DNA of 64,000 bases from Pisaster brevispinus (GCA_023634235.1 JAMKCF010000019.1:11177684-11241683), one strand, 5' to 3'. Positions 9,126 to 22,300 are shown, numbered from the stretch's first letter. Notes: a model not told the origin generated them from the sequence alone. Numbers and translations: made by a program.

Positions 9126-12100
9126 TTTAACTAATCGACCAGGATGTTTTTGGCAAAATTTAAAACTGACTGAAATTTAAATGCTTGCAATGGTGTACTT
9201 ATATACAATGGTGTACTTGTTTACTTACATATTTTGGTTTTAAATATTTTAGTTTTTTAATTTTAAGCTTGTAGGAGTCCATGGTCTGCATTACTATTTG
9301 TGATGGTAAACTTTATCAGTGGTGTATACAGTAACTTGACTGGTTGTTTTGGCCCCCATATTAGTATTCACTGGTTTAAATTGTTGGTACAGAAACGAGG
9401 CTGCTGCTAATTGGTTGAAGTCTGAGTTGCGCGGACATAAAGTCGTTGTGCGTTGATAATGTTGCGTCAAATATCAGAATTTTTGTTTTGTCACATAGGT
9501 CTTGTTCGTTTAAAAGACTTGTGAAAATGCACTGGATTGTGTTATTGTTAATGTGTGTTTTTTTCTTCGTAATTCACAGACATATGTAGGTATTACAACA
9601 TTTTTCAATTAACTAAAGAACAGTATAAGATATGATTTTAAAAAAGATATATAGGCCTATATATAGTATATAAGTTTTAAACAAAAATACTGCAAAAAAA
9701 AAAACCCAAATAAAATAGAGAAGGGGGAAAATGATTTTCCTGTAGCCAAAAAATCACAAAGTTCTGGATCAAACAAGGATTTAATGATAATAAAATATAC
9801 ATATATAAACCGCGGATATTATTTATAATACCACTAACCTCTGAAAATCAATAACTTTATGATTTTAATAAAATGACTAAAAACAAATGACCACCTTACA
9901 AGTAGCGTATTGGTATTTTAATCAGAAGACAAATTACAATTTATACATTAAAAATTTATGATAAAACGTAAAATATATCAGATGCACTAAATACCTGTTT
10001 TAAAAATAAATGCAATTACATGTCTAGATAGGTCTTAGATTACTGATAGAAAAGAATTACAATTTAAACTAACAAACTGTGTATGTTATGTCTGTCCATA
10101 TCAAAAAGAAAATGTGACAATGTTCTGGAAATTGACAAAAAAATATGTGATAAAGGTAATGTAGTGTCTCCTACTAACATTCAAAGTTAGGTTTAGAATT
10201 CATATTCATTAATGTTATTTAAATCTATTTGCCATTCCTAACATCTAACAATGATTGTTTAATGAATATTTTATCCTTGATATACAAAAATGCTAAATCT
10301 AAAACAAGCTCTATACTATTAGTTGTTACTTGTTAACCTTTAACAAATCCTGTAACTGTGTTACTGCATGTTGCAACTGATGACATTGTTAACATTTATC
10401 ATTTGACGAATATTTCTATGACAAAACTAAATGACCATAGAAATTAAAATTCAACATTAATCTAACGCAAGCAAGTTTAGGTTTTACAATACTAACCACA
10501 ATGAATTAAGCACTAACTTAAACATAACAATGTTAAAAATAACAATGATAAAATATAGGCTGACACTAAACTATCAACTTTTATGTAAGATAGGCCTACA
10601 AGTAATTTTGATTGTCCCATTTTAATTTGTAATTATGAAATTTTGTGTAGGGGTAACATTTTATTTAGTGCATCACTAACACAAATTTTGTTTAAAAAAG
10701 ATGGGTTGGAGTGTGAGTTGAGCGGAAATAAAGTCATCGCGCATTGAAGATATTGCGACCAATATCAAAGTTTTCATATCGTATAGAAGGACATTATTGT
10801 TTGTTCAAAAGACCTGTGAAAATGCACTGGAATGTGTTATTATTTTTTGTTTTTTTATATTTGTAGTTAGGGCTTTCTTGACAACAAAGTCTGTTTTTAC
10901 AAAAAAAAATTATTATGAAAATTCTTTTTTAAATGAATTAAATTTCACCACTAACATCTGAAAAGAAATTAAATAACTTACTTGGTTTAGTTAAAATTAC
11001 TAAAGGAAATGACCACATTACAAAGTAGCATATTGGTATTTTAAGAGAAAATACAATTTATAGTTAACAAGAATGCTTTTTGTCCAGTATGTCATGAATT
11101 TGACAATATGTGATGAAAGTTCTGTAGTGTTTTTTTTTTACTAACATACCACAATTAAATTAGGTTTTGAATTAAAGTTTATCGATGTTATTTGAATGAA
11201 ATAGACACTTAACATATACAATGATTTTTGTATGACAAGTTCTGTGCTTTTAATTTTTGTAAGTCCTTAACCTTTAAGCCATCCTGTCCTTGAGTTACTT
11301 CAGTTAAATTCAAATAATGTTAAACAAAAGTGTGTGTTAAAAAAAAAGATTTATGTATTCGGCCCTAACATTGATATGATAAACAAAAATCAGTTACATC
11401 AACACTAACCTATCTAGTCCTAACTCTAACAAGTCGATGCTTCAAATTTGAATAAGTTTACATTTTACAATAACTTATAAATGTAAAAGTACAACTAACT
11501 AACTTACACATAAAAGAGTTAGGAATAATAGTGATAAATTATAGGCTGTCAATTTTTATGTCAAATGCAACAAATGGCTTTCACTCTTGAAAAACCCCAA
11601 TAATATTTTACGTTAGCATGATGTTCATCGATGAAATAAATGATAGGGGTAACAGGGGAGACAAAATAAATTAATGTTGGGAATTGAAATAGAGTAATAT
11701 TAATGTTATTTTATTTGTAATTATTAGACAAGGTTATATCATGATGGGGGGGGGGGTGGTTCTTTTTTGTTCAAGCCCTCTTACAAGACAGGCCTACATG
11801 TAGATTAACACTTACTAACTTACTTAGCAATCACCAGTATGATCTTTATATAAACAGTGCACATGCCAGGCCTACATGTAGATTAATATTATGTTTTATT
11901 TTATATGAAACAAGTTAAATGTTGGAAATTAACTGTACAATATTATTTGCAATATATATATGTGCATCACTAACAAGAATTTTACATTTTGTCTTTGTTA
12001 ACAACAACTTAACCAAGTAGAATGTGCATATTGCTCTTTACAGTTTAAGCACCACATTTAATCGTATTCAGAAATTGATGCTATAATAGTAAATAATTAT

Positions 12101-12900
12101 TCAAATAATGTTAAACAAAATTGTGTGTTAAAAAAAAAAGGATTTATGTATTAACATTGATATGATAAACAAAAATCAGTTACATCAACACTAACCTATC
12201 TAGTCCTAACTCTAACAAGTCTATGCTTCCAATTTGAATAAGTTTACATTTTACAATAACCCATACATGTAAAAGTACAACTAACTAACTTACGCATTAC
12301 AGTGTTAGGAATAATAATGATAAATTATAGGCTGTCAATTTTTATGTCAAATGCAACAAATGGCTTTCACTCTTAAAAATATTTTATGTTAGCATGATTG
12401 TTCATCCATAAAATAAATGATAGGGGTAACATGTGAGACAACATAAATTAATAATGGGATTTGAAATAGAGTAATATTAATGTTATTTTATTTGTAATTA
12501 TTAGACAAGGTTATATTATGATTGGGGGGGGGGGATGGCTCTTTTTTGTTCAAGCCCTCTTACAAGACAGGCCTACATGTAGATTAACACTTACTAACTT
12601 ACTTAGCAATCACCAGTATGATCTTTATATAAACAGTGCATATGCCAGGCCTACATGTAGATTAATATTATGTTTTATTTTATATGAAACAAGTTGAAAT
12701 TGATGCTATAGTAATAAATAATGATCATGAATTAGTTAATTTTAATAAATAGAAAATGAAACTGATAGGCTATTACGAGTTCATAAGTAATGTCATGTTT
12801 TTTATGAACGGGCGCTGCAGAGATTGAATGTTGAAGTGCATTCTTTACGCAATCGGTGCATCGATTAAGCCGTGCAAAATAGCAGCCTCGTTTCTGTAAG
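9126..12900. repeat. AT-rich region with two nested direct duplications
   Basis: Two duplications are visible. First, ~9410-9535 matches ~10705-10850 (shared gaaaatgcactgga, gcgga.ataaagtc, gcgcgcattga / gtgcgttgat). Second, ~11320-11900 is repeated at ~12100-12690, an offset of ~785 bp with high identity over aacattgatatgataaac, ctatctagtcctaactctaa and ggcctacatgtagattaa. A poly-G run sits at the same place in both copies. No coding frame of interest is present. Confidence 0.7.
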
Positions 12901-13099
12901 GTATCGTGTAATACTTGAACTGTGATAAGGAAAAGAAGAAATGATTACATAATTAAATGATTTGAATATTAAATCAGTGTGTTTAAAGGACGAAATAATT
13001 CCACAGTTGACTTGTGATAAAGAAATAAAGTTTAAGTAATCTTTGATATTATAAAAACCACTTTTATCTTGTATAAGAAATTTTACTGTAAGAACATAT

Positions 13100-13725
13100 T
13101 GTTGGCGGGGGCATGTGTATGAGGGTGAATGAATAAAATGGCGGCTAGATAGAGGAGCGCCCTCTTGCAGTGACTTAAGGAAATTGAAAGGGGGGGCAAC
13201 TTCATAGGTAACAATTAATGTTTTTATATGTTTAAGTTATTATACAGGATTGGTTAATTAAAAAAACAAATTGTTTAATTTTAGCCTGAAAGCTCACATA
13301 TTATGAAGTTCATACTAGAGCCACTTTTTCTGTGAAATATTTCCCTCTGAAATGAAGTCCTATTCAAGGAACCTTAAAAATGCAACAGCTGATATCGATT
13401 GTTACAACGAAAATTAAGGTCAATGTGTTTACATGTTGAAAGTTGTGCATGCTTTTCACTATTTTCCCCTGACTCACACAACAGATTATGCCAAAATTTT
13501 CACAGGCTTGTTATTTTATGTCTTATATCAATGATCACACAAAACATGATCACTAAATATTTTGTCAGCTCAATCGATCCTGTATATTACCTTTAACATA
13601 ATTATAAAGTCTATTTTCTTACTTTTGAGAAGTTTTATTCCTGAGACGTGTGCATGAGGGTGACTTTTACCAATGAATAAAATGGCAGCTAGATATTGGT
13701 AGCGCTCTCTATGCATTGACCAAAG
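13100..13725. repeat. Diverged direct duplication around aaaatggcggctagata
   Basis: The sequence at ~13108-13180 (gtgtatgagggtga, aatgaataaaatggcggcta, gcgccctcttgcagtgac) recurs at ~13648-13722 (gtgcatgagggtga, aatgaataaaatggcagcta, gcgctctctatgcattgac), an offset of ~540 bp. The sequence between is AT-rich without a gene. Confidence 0.55.
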
Positions 13726-14119
13726 GAAATTTAAACACATACATTATGCTATGAATATTGAAGTGTATAGTAGTTTATATAAAGCACTTGCTCTGCGTTT
13801 GTAGTCTATATGGGTTCTCATAATAAATTGAAATAAATACGGTGTATTTTATGTTAGACTATACTTATTAAGGTTTGTAGTTTACTTGCAAAACACATTT
13901 AGTATAATTATGAGTAATTTTGTTTTACTTTTTTTTAAATGGTATGAATAAACGTTCAGTTTTATGCACACCAACAAACATTTCTTCATTTACTTTTTCC
14001 TCTCCTAGCTCAGGCAAAGGTCAAAGTTCAAAGGGCAAAGGGCGCATCTCATTATTTTTTTTTAATTGACCTAACCATCCTAAGGTTTATATATTAGTTC
14101 CGAGCGTTTTTTTTCAAGC

Positions 14120-14205
14120 GGCGATTTAGCCCAGCGGGCTAGCTCACAGCTCCCGGAATCCTGGAGCTGTGAGCTCGGGGGTTCAAATCCTGGTGGGCCC
14201 CTTTT
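14120..14205 (+). repeat. tRNA-like element (plus strand)
   Basis: It has an A-box-like TAGCCCAGCGGGCTAG and a B-box GGTTCAAATCC about 45 bases apart, then a GGGCCC end. Between them is a 13-bp hairpin, AGCTCACAGCTCC / GGAGCTGTGAGCT, in place of a normal anticodon arm. That makes a working tRNA unlikely; a tRNA-derived SINE head fits better. Confidence 0.55.
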
Positions 14206-14242
14206 TTACCAGTAAAAAATAACTTTTTTTACATTTCTTGTA

Positions 14243-14322
14243 AAAAATGGTAGGGCTTGAACCCGGTACCTTTAGCTCAGTATGCACTCCCTCTCGCCGC
14301 TCTGCTACTGAGCTTTCATGAA
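14243..14322 (-). repeat. tRNA-like element (minus strand)
   Basis: On the minus strand it reads AGCTCAGTAGCAGAGC (A-box-like) and then GGGTTCAAGCCC (B-box). It faces the plus-strand tRNA-like element across ~40 bp of AT-rich DNA. The anticodon arm does not fold as in a real tRNA, so a SINE fragment is more likely. Confidence 0.55.
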
Positions 14323-14439
14323 AATCATACAATTTTTGACCTGATGAATATTAGAATGGCCTGACTTAGAAAATTTTTCAGAATTTTGTTTCCCTGGCTA
14401 TACCCTTGGATTTTTGGCTGATCTGAGGGCTGACCAAGG

Positions 14440-14720
14440 GCCTTGGAGCTTGGCTTGGGGAGTAAAATTTCTAAGTGCTGAGGGGCCAGGGAGGCTGCTG
14501 GGCAGTCAGTCAGCCAGTGGGCTGGGCTGGTTGGGGTGATGGGCTGGAGATGGCTGGGCAGTCAGTCGGGCAGTGGACTGGACTGGTTGAGCTGAGGGCT
14601 TGGGGTATGGTGGGGTTGATGGGCTGGGAGGCTGCTGGGTAGTCAGTCAGCCCGTGGGCTGGGCTGGTTGGGATGTGGGCTTGGGGTAATGGTAGGGGTG
14701 ATGGTCGGAGTGATTGGCTG
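14440..14720. repeat. G-rich degenerate minisatellite
   Basis: Irregular repeats of gggctgggctggttggg, ggctgctgggcagtcagtcag and gggcttggggtatggtgggg cover ~280 bp. The G-run density gives G-quadruplex potential on the plus strand. The open frames here come from the repeat. Confidence 0.65.
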
Positions 14721-14814
14721 GGATTAAACGACGCTACTGCACTTTCCGGAAAAGGGTTGAGAAGATATAGAGATTTTTTTACTGCGGCCATCTTTGTTGA
14801 ATTCCTGGTGTACT

Positions 14815-15635
14815 TATATAGGCTATCTCTGGAGTGTACTGGTTTACCAAATTTAATAAATAAATTAAATAAATTTAAAGGTATAACATGGGTGGTTTAG
14901 AGTATTTTAAAAGGTATGGTAAGGAGTATTTAGTAAATAAGTTAAACAAACTTAATGGTGTTTTTTTTATTTGAGGTATAACTGGGGTGGTTTAGAATGC
15001 TTTTAAAGGTATGAAATTTTTAAGATTAAAGGAGTATTTCTAAACAAATTAAATAAATTTAAAGGTGTTGTTTTGTACTGAAGTTATAATTGGGGTGGTT
15101 TAGAATGCTTTTAAAGGTATGAAAGTTTTAGATTTAAGGAGTATTTCTAAACAAATTAAATAAATTTAAAGGTGTTGTTTTTGTACTGAAGGTATAACTG
15201 GGTGGTTTAGAATGCTTTTAAAGGTATGAATTTTTTTAGATTTAAGGAGTATTTCTGAACAAATTAAATAAATTTAAAGGTGTTATTTTTGTACTGAAGG
15301 TATAACTGGGGTGGTTTAGAATGCTTTTAAATGTATGAAATTTTTTAGATTTAAGGAGTATTTCTGAACAAATTAAATAAATTTAAAGGTGTTGTTTTTG
15401 TACTGAAGGTATAACTGGGTGGTTTAGAATGCTTTTAAAGGTATGAAATTTTTTAGATTTAAGGAGTTTTTCTGAACAAATTAAATAAATTTAAAGGTGT
15501 TATTTTTGTACTGAAGGTATAACTGGGGTGGTTTAGAATGCTTTTAAAGGTATGAAATTTTTTAGATTTAAGGAGTATTTCTGAACAAATTAACTAAATT
15601 TAAAGGTTTATTTTTGTACTGGAGTGTTCTGGTTT
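14815..15635. repeat. ~108-bp tandem array, about seven units
   Basis: The landmark ggtataactggggtggttta recurs at about 14974, 15082, 15190, 15298, 15406 and 15516, with a weaker first copy at ~14880. Units carry aaattaaataaatttaaagg and ggagtatttctgaacaaatt. Both edges carry ctggtttaccaaat after ggagtgt(a/t)ct, as if the array expanded inside one ancestral sequence. Confidence 0.85.
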
Positions 15636-16109
15636 ACCAAATGGGACCAGTCTATATATACACGCAAAGTGGAATTCCGTCTCTGATATTTTGCTGGGTT
15701 TTGTCAATAGTAAAAAATCTATTGGTCAAACTTTGCTCAAGTGAAACTTTTTTGTAATTTAGTTTTGCTCTTGCATATAACCTTTATTAAAAAGACAACA
15801 TGCACATAAAATAAAGGAATGAGGAAGATTTCTTGCTTCATTTATAGAATAATTTTATTTGACAACTCCAAATACTATAATATAAACAATACAATTAAAA
15901 ATTATCAGTTTAAGAGCATTAATTTCATCGTAGCCAATCTTTGAAAAGTGATAACTTCTGCACTGTCTATCTGGACACAGTTTTATTTAAACACCACTAA
16001 GTTGTGGAAACTTCATTATTAGTTTGGGCACGTTTTAAAGTAAACCTCAAATCACGCTTTTTCCTCTTTGAGGAACAGTTTTGTTGACAGTCCAAAATAA
16101 AAAATAACA

Positions 16110-16680
16110 AACTTTTTTGAAATTGATATTGGGGGAAAGTTTTCAAAAGGAATGCATTTTTTAATAAGGTCTTTTACAGGAAATAAATTATTGCTTTTTG
16201 GAAAAGTAAATTCATTTAATTCAACCTGTAAACTTGTCATCAAATATTAGGTTTTCATGTTAAGCTACTATAGCAAAGATGTCTGTTTTTGAGACATTCC
16301 TGTACATTATGGTTTTGATTTTGCGGTTAATTAAAATGAGACCTGCTTTGTAGCAAAACAATAAATGCTTTGTTGTTTGTTTTGTCTTTTTTTGCATTTC
16401 TAGAAAGAAAATTTTGGCCAGGCCAATATTTTACGGAAAAAATTGTTTTAGGACTATTGACTTTGAGGTAAAGTTTTCAAAAAGAATGCTTCTTTAATGA
16501 AGGTATTTTACAGGAAATTTACTTATTGCTTTTTGGAAAAGTAAATTTATTCAACTCAACCTGTAAACTTCGGTCATCAAATTAGGTAGGCCTATTTGTT
16601 TAAAGAAACTATAACAAAGATGTCTTGGTATTTCCAGACATTCTGTGCACACTCATGGTTTTGATTTTTCTGAAACCCAA
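16110..16680. repeat. ~345-bp diverged tandem duplication
   Basis: The stretch at ~16135-16320 (aaagttttcaaaaggaatgc, ttgctttttggaaaagtaaa, ttcaacctgtaaactt, aaagatgtct, atggttttgatttt) is repeated in the same order at ~16480-16665. No gene is associated with it. Confidence 0.7.
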
Positions 16681-16689
16681 AACTTCTTG

Positions 16690-18280
16690 GCAGTTCCCAT
16701 AAATGTGTGACAGCCATAAATGGTCAATATTTGACCCCATGGACCAATTTTAGATTCATTTGTTACCACATGTTCTCTAGATTTGGATGAAAAAGAATTG
16801 TTGTGAATAATGTAAATTTTAAAGCTAAATACTAAAATCTCACCGTTTTTTCCCCCAAAAAGGGTCAAAGTTTGAGTTTTACTAGAGCCACTCACAAATA
16901 AGACGTAATTTCTGACTTCTTTTTTACAAAATGTAAGCTTTTGTGTTAAAAATAATATTCCATTTCTTTCATGATATTTGTCCATTAATTAATAGTTATA
17001 GTACATGTACCTCTGAACTCAAGACCAATAAATGCAAAGAAATATGAGTACACATACTTGATTCGATATCAGTAATATTTGTTCTGATGAAATAAAGTGG
17101 GAACTTTTTATTGAGCACATGGTCTTAACAACAAATACATGTGGTGCATGTTTTAACATTCACTGCAGGCTATTTTCTCCTCTTTTTTTTGAGCAAATAA
17201 AATCTGAAATCAGATTAAAGATGGACAAATATCATGTCTGTTACACTTTACGCTTGTTTTAAATTAAATTTGGCAATACAATAAGTGCACCTTGCAAGCA
17301 GTTTCATCTGGATAGAAATTTGATAATCCTGGTAAGGTTAGACTAAAGCAGGGCTATAGCACCACCATTAATCAAACCCTCACACCACTATTCATTGAAC
17401 CACCACACAGACACTAATCGGGCCAATGCACCATCAGGGCTTTTACTTCAGTCCAAGCATTATTACCTAGATCTCTGACTTAATGAGTTTAAAATACACA
17501 CTGTGTGTTTGCTTGCAAATGGTGCACTTACTTTTTACATACTTTTTACAGATGTAAGATTGCATCAGGGATGTACCGGACATCAATATTTAATATGTCT
17601 ACAATTTTACAAATGAAATCAACAAGTTGGTTGGTTGTTCATGATTCCTTGATGTGTAGAATGCCTTGAAGAGTTGCTCTACTCTAACTCTGAAGCCTTC
17701 AAGATTGCAGTAAAAGTTATTTGCTACACACTTGGTTGTAGCATATCAGCTGTCTCATGCTGTTAAAGGTTAAGAAAACAATTGCTTATAAAGCTAACCC
17801 ATTTGGGTAAAAGACAAATGAACTGCCAATTTGCCCTTGTCAATGAAATCTTACAGTGGAAATTTGACCAAAAACATCTATACCGGTACCTCAATTTGCA
17901 TCAAACCTGATTGGCATGAATGGTCGTATAAGAACTGAAATTGACAAGAGTTTTTAATCGAGAAAGGCCTGAAATTCAGCAATTCTTTTTTTTCTTCTTT
18001 TTTTTGGGGGGGGAGGGCAGTTGGAGTCCTGTCCCTTCATGAGAAAAACCCCCACATTTGATTGGTTCGATGCACTAAATATCCCCCAACTCATGTCGTT
18101 TCCCCTGCTTTCCACAAAAATTCAAATGTCTGTAACACCACTGCTCTTTGGTTCTTTCATTTTATAATTGTAATGATGCATTTTATTCCCAGGTTCATGA
18201 AATAAATGTGGAGGAGAAATAAAACTTCTATTTGGAAGATGACTGTTTTTGATCACAATATTTAGTGCGCACGATATACT
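16690..18280. other. No gene recognised
   Basis: AT-rich. A 110-codon minus-strand frame (16653-16985) and smaller ones show no motif and no splice context. Confidence 0.5.
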
Positions 18281-18489
18281 GTTTATCTAAGGGGTTTGTT
18301 AATACATTGTTTACATTTTTTACATCTGTAATCAATCTGTAGGGAAAACCACGCATCTGAGTTCGGCTGGTGCCGGCATGATGTCCTCAGAATGTTGTGG
18401 CATGTGGGTGGGGTGACGTCTGTTTTGTGCTGCAAAAACAGCCCACTTTTTGGTGTTAGTGTCACAAAACCCTTGGGGATTTTACATAC

Positions 18490-18551
18490 CTCTGTTATCA
18501 CCTTCGCACATCTATGTTGGTGATGTGTAGACATTGGGCTGATGGTAGGCA
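18490..18551 (-). CDS. Exon-like module, minus strand, outlying copy
   Basis: On the minus strand the acceptor is caacctgccag and the donor AACAGAG/gtatgt; the 62-bp interval is open and reads PTISPMSTHHQHRC then AKVITE. It aligns without gaps to the start of the modules at 33-38 kb: x-TPLSDEVYLSRCRC has the same number of codons from acceptor to the RC pair. The surrounding minus-strand frame is open from 18702 to 18283, so it could instead be part of one longer frame. Confidence 0.25.
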
Positions 18552-19109
18552 CTGGCAGGTTGCAGAAATCTACTTTTTGTAATAAGTAGAAATTATCTGC
18601 AGATGGCATGTCTTCAAAATACAAACAAATAAAATCTGTGTTATATAAAGTCAAACATTTATACGCTATGGTAGGCTTTAGTTTTAATGTGACCTTTAAC
18701 ATTGTCAGTTTAGCTTTTCAAATATTCAAAGAAATCATTAACAGGTGATTGAAGTAGAACCACAAGATGTAAACATTTCAAATCAACATAGTTCCTTATT
18801 TAGAGGTCTGTGCAGGAACTCATCATTCTTTAACAACATGGATTGTACTTTGGATGAGAAACTTTTTCCAAGAAAGAATTTGGAATTGTTTTAGTGAGTC
18901 AAAATGCTGATTAGACCTGCAAAGTGTTGTGGTAAAAACTTTAAAAGATAAAGTGGTATTTTTTAAATGTAAACAAGCACTCAAAAGCACACAAATCTTT
19001 TTAAAAAATTAACAAATTATTTAAATACATAATATTAAAATGGAAGAACATTTCATTCATTTCTTAATTCTGGTTTTGAGGGCAAGGATTCTCAGGAAAG
19101 GCCAACTTA

Positions 19110-19310
19110 ATCACCAGACTAGCCAAAAGCCCGATGGAGAGAAGACAATGAAGAAAGTTTCAGTTTTAGATGTGGGAGGAAAATCCCCAAGAATTATTCC
19201 AGGGAAAACCCATGGCAATCAGGTAGGGACTAGGAACCCAAACCACACAGGATTCTAACAGGGGTCCTAGAGGTGTAAGGCAAGGAATGATACCACTATG
19301 CAGTAATGAA
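19110..19310 (-). repeat. tRNA-like dispersed element at the satellite's left edge
   Basis: Just before the satellite are words I know from a common marine-invertebrate tRNA-like element: gatgtgggaggaaaatcccc, ccagggaaaacccatggcaa, then tcaggtagggactaggaacc. In the usual element the following segment holds, on the minus strand, TGGTGTAGTGGTATCATTCC (A-box) and GGTTCGAATCC (B-box). Here these have become tgcatagtggtatcattcc and tgttagaatcc. It looks like the single-copy ancestor from which the 95-bp satellite expanded. Confidence 0.5.
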
Positions 19311-22300
19311 CAGTCAGGTAGGGACTAGACACCCAAACCACACAGGATTCTAACAGGGGTCCTAGAGGTGTAAGGCAAGGAATGATACCACTATGCAGTA
19401 ATGAACAGTCAGGTAGGGACTAGAAACCCAAACCACACAGGATTCTAACAGGGGTCCTAGAGGTAGAAGGCAAGGAATGATACCACTATGCAGTAATGAA
19501 CAGTCAGGTAGGGACTAGGAACCCAAACCACACAGGATTCTAACAGGGGTCCTAGAGGTGGAAGGCAAGGAATGATACCACTATGCAGTAATGAACAGTC
19601 AGGTAGGGACTAGACACCCAAACCACACAGGATTCTAACAGGGGTCCTAGAGGTGTAAGGCAAGGAATGATACCACTATGCGGTAATGAACAGTCAGGTA
19701 GGGACTAGAAACCCAAACCACTCAGGATTCTAACAGGGGGGTCATTCCATGCTAACTCACCTAATTTTTTTAACCAATCTGAATTTTCTTACAGACCTAG
19801 CCCATATACACTGTTTTCAGATAAAAAATTGTCAAGTCCTTGAGTAATGTGCCACATCTCCAAAAATCCAATAGAATGAAGGGATATTTTAGGCGTTTTC
19901 AACTCTGGACCCATATTTTCACCCCTGCCAAACACCCAGTGAATCTGTGATTGGTCTTTCCTTGCTTGGGGGCACTCATATGTACCTAGACATTACCCAT
20001 GTGTCATATAAAAGCAAACTGACATTTCATGTTGACACAAGGGAGGTTCAAAAATTACAAAAAGTCCCTCACATCAGTAGAATTTGAGCTTTTTGAAGAC
20101 CCATTACACAAAAAATAAATTTTGAATACCAATTGTAACAGTAGATTTTGATAATTTGAGTACCAGTCATCATAAATATGAATGATCAGGGGTATATCTT
20201 ATCTTGATTTTGAGATGTGGGCCTCTGAAATTGCCAAAAACTCACCGATGCAACATATGGGGTAAAAAAAGGGGGCGGGGCTACATTGTTCAAGGGGTGG
20301 TATCTCAAAAACGAAAAGGATTTGGCAGAAATAAATTTGTGTGTGTTCATAACACCTATAGAGGGTTCTTTAAAAAAAAAAAAAAAAAAATCTGAGTCGG
20401 TCACGGTCAACCCCTAGGTGAGCTGTCATGGAATGACCCAGGGGTCCTAAAGGTGTAAGGCAAGGAATGATACCACTATGCAGTAATGAACAGTCAGGTA
20501 GGGACTAGACACCCAAACCACACAGGATTCTAACAGGGGTCCTAGAGGTGGAATGCAAGGAATGATACCACTATGCAGTAATGAACAGTCAGGTAGGGAC
20601 TAGACACCCAGACCGAACAGGATTCTAACAGGGGTCCTAGAGGTGGAAGGCAAGGAATGATACCACTATGCAGTAATGAACAGTCAGGTAGGGACTAGAA
20701 ACCCAAACCACACAGGATTCTAACAGGGGTCCTAGAGGTGGAAGGCAAGGAATGATACCACTATGCAGTAATGAACAGTCAGGTAGGGACTAGACACCCA
20801 AACCACACAGGATTCTAACAGGGGTCCTAGAGGTGTAAGGCAAGGAATGATACCACTTTGCAGTAATGAACAGTCAGGTAGGGACTAGACACCCAAACCA
20901 CACAGGATTCTAACAGGGGTCCTAGAGGTGGAAAGCAAGGAATGATACCACTATGCAGTAATGAACAGTCAGGTAGGGACTAGACACCCAAACCACACAG
21001 GATTCTAACAGGGGTCCTAGAGGTGTAAGGCAAGGAATGATACCACTATGCAGTAATGAACAGTCAGGTTGGGACTAGACACCCAAACCACACAGGATTC
21101 TAACAGGGGTCCTAGAGGTGTAAGGCAAGGAATGATACCACTATGCAGTAATGAACAGTCAGGTAGGGACTAGACACCCAAACCACTCAGGATTCTAACA
21201 GGGAACCTAGAGGTGTAAGGCAAGGAATGATACCACTATGCAGTAATGAACAGTCAGGTAGGGACTAGACACCCAAACCACACAGGATTCTAACAGGGGT
21301 CCTAGAGGTGGAAGGCAAGGAATGATACCACTATGCAGTAATGAACAGTCAGGTAAGGACTAGAAACCCAAACCACTCAGGATTCTAACAGGGGTCCTAG
21401 AGGTGGAAGGCAAGGAATGATACCACTATGCAGTAATGAACAGTCAGGTAGGGACTAGACACCCAAACCACTCAGGATTCTAACAGGGGTCCTAGAGGTG
21501 TAAGGCAAGGAATCACACCACTATGTAGTAATGAACAGTCAGGTAGGGACTAGACACCCAAACCACACAGGATTCTAACAGGGGTCCTAGAGGTAGAAGG
21601 CAAGGAATGATACCACTATGCAGTAATGAACAGTCAGGTAGGGACTAGACACCCAAACCACTCAGGATTCTAACAGGGGTCCTAGAGGTGGAAGGCAAGG
21701 AATGATACCACTATGCAGTAATGAACAGTCAGGTAGGGACTAGACACCCAAACAACACAGGATTCTAACAAGGGTCCTAGAGATGGAAGGCAAGGAATGA
21801 TACCACTATGCAGTAATGAACAGTCAGGTAGGGACTAGACACCCAAACCACACAGGATTCTAACAGGGGTATTAGAGGTGGAAGGCAAGGAATGATACCA
21901 CTATGCAGTAATGAACAGTCAGGTAAGGACGAGAAACCCAAACCACACAGGATTCTAACAGGGGTCCTAGAGGTAGAAGGCAAGCAATAATACCACTATG
22001 CAGTAATGAACAGTCAGGTAGGGACTAGACACCCAAACCACACAGGATTTCAACAGGGGTCCTAGAGATAGAAGGCAAGGAATGATACCACTATGCAGTA
22101 ATGAACAGTCAGGTAGGGACTAGACACCCAAACCACACAGGATTCTAACAGGGGTCCTAGAGGTGTAAGGCAAGGAATGATACCACTATGCAGTAATGAA
22201 CAGTCAGGTAGGGACTAGGAACCCAAACCACACAGGATTCTAACAGGGGTCCTAAAGGTGGAAGGCAAGGAATGATACCACTATGCAGTTATGAACAGTC

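Noticed and set aside
14120..14205. Functional tRNA gene
   Set aside because: A- and B-boxes are present, but the centre is a 13-bp hairpin with no normal anticodon arm and no proper acceptor stem.
18283..18702. 139-codon minus-strand frame as a complete gene
   Set aside because: No recognisable domain and weak composition; only the 62-bp module-like part with splice borders is kept, at low confidence.
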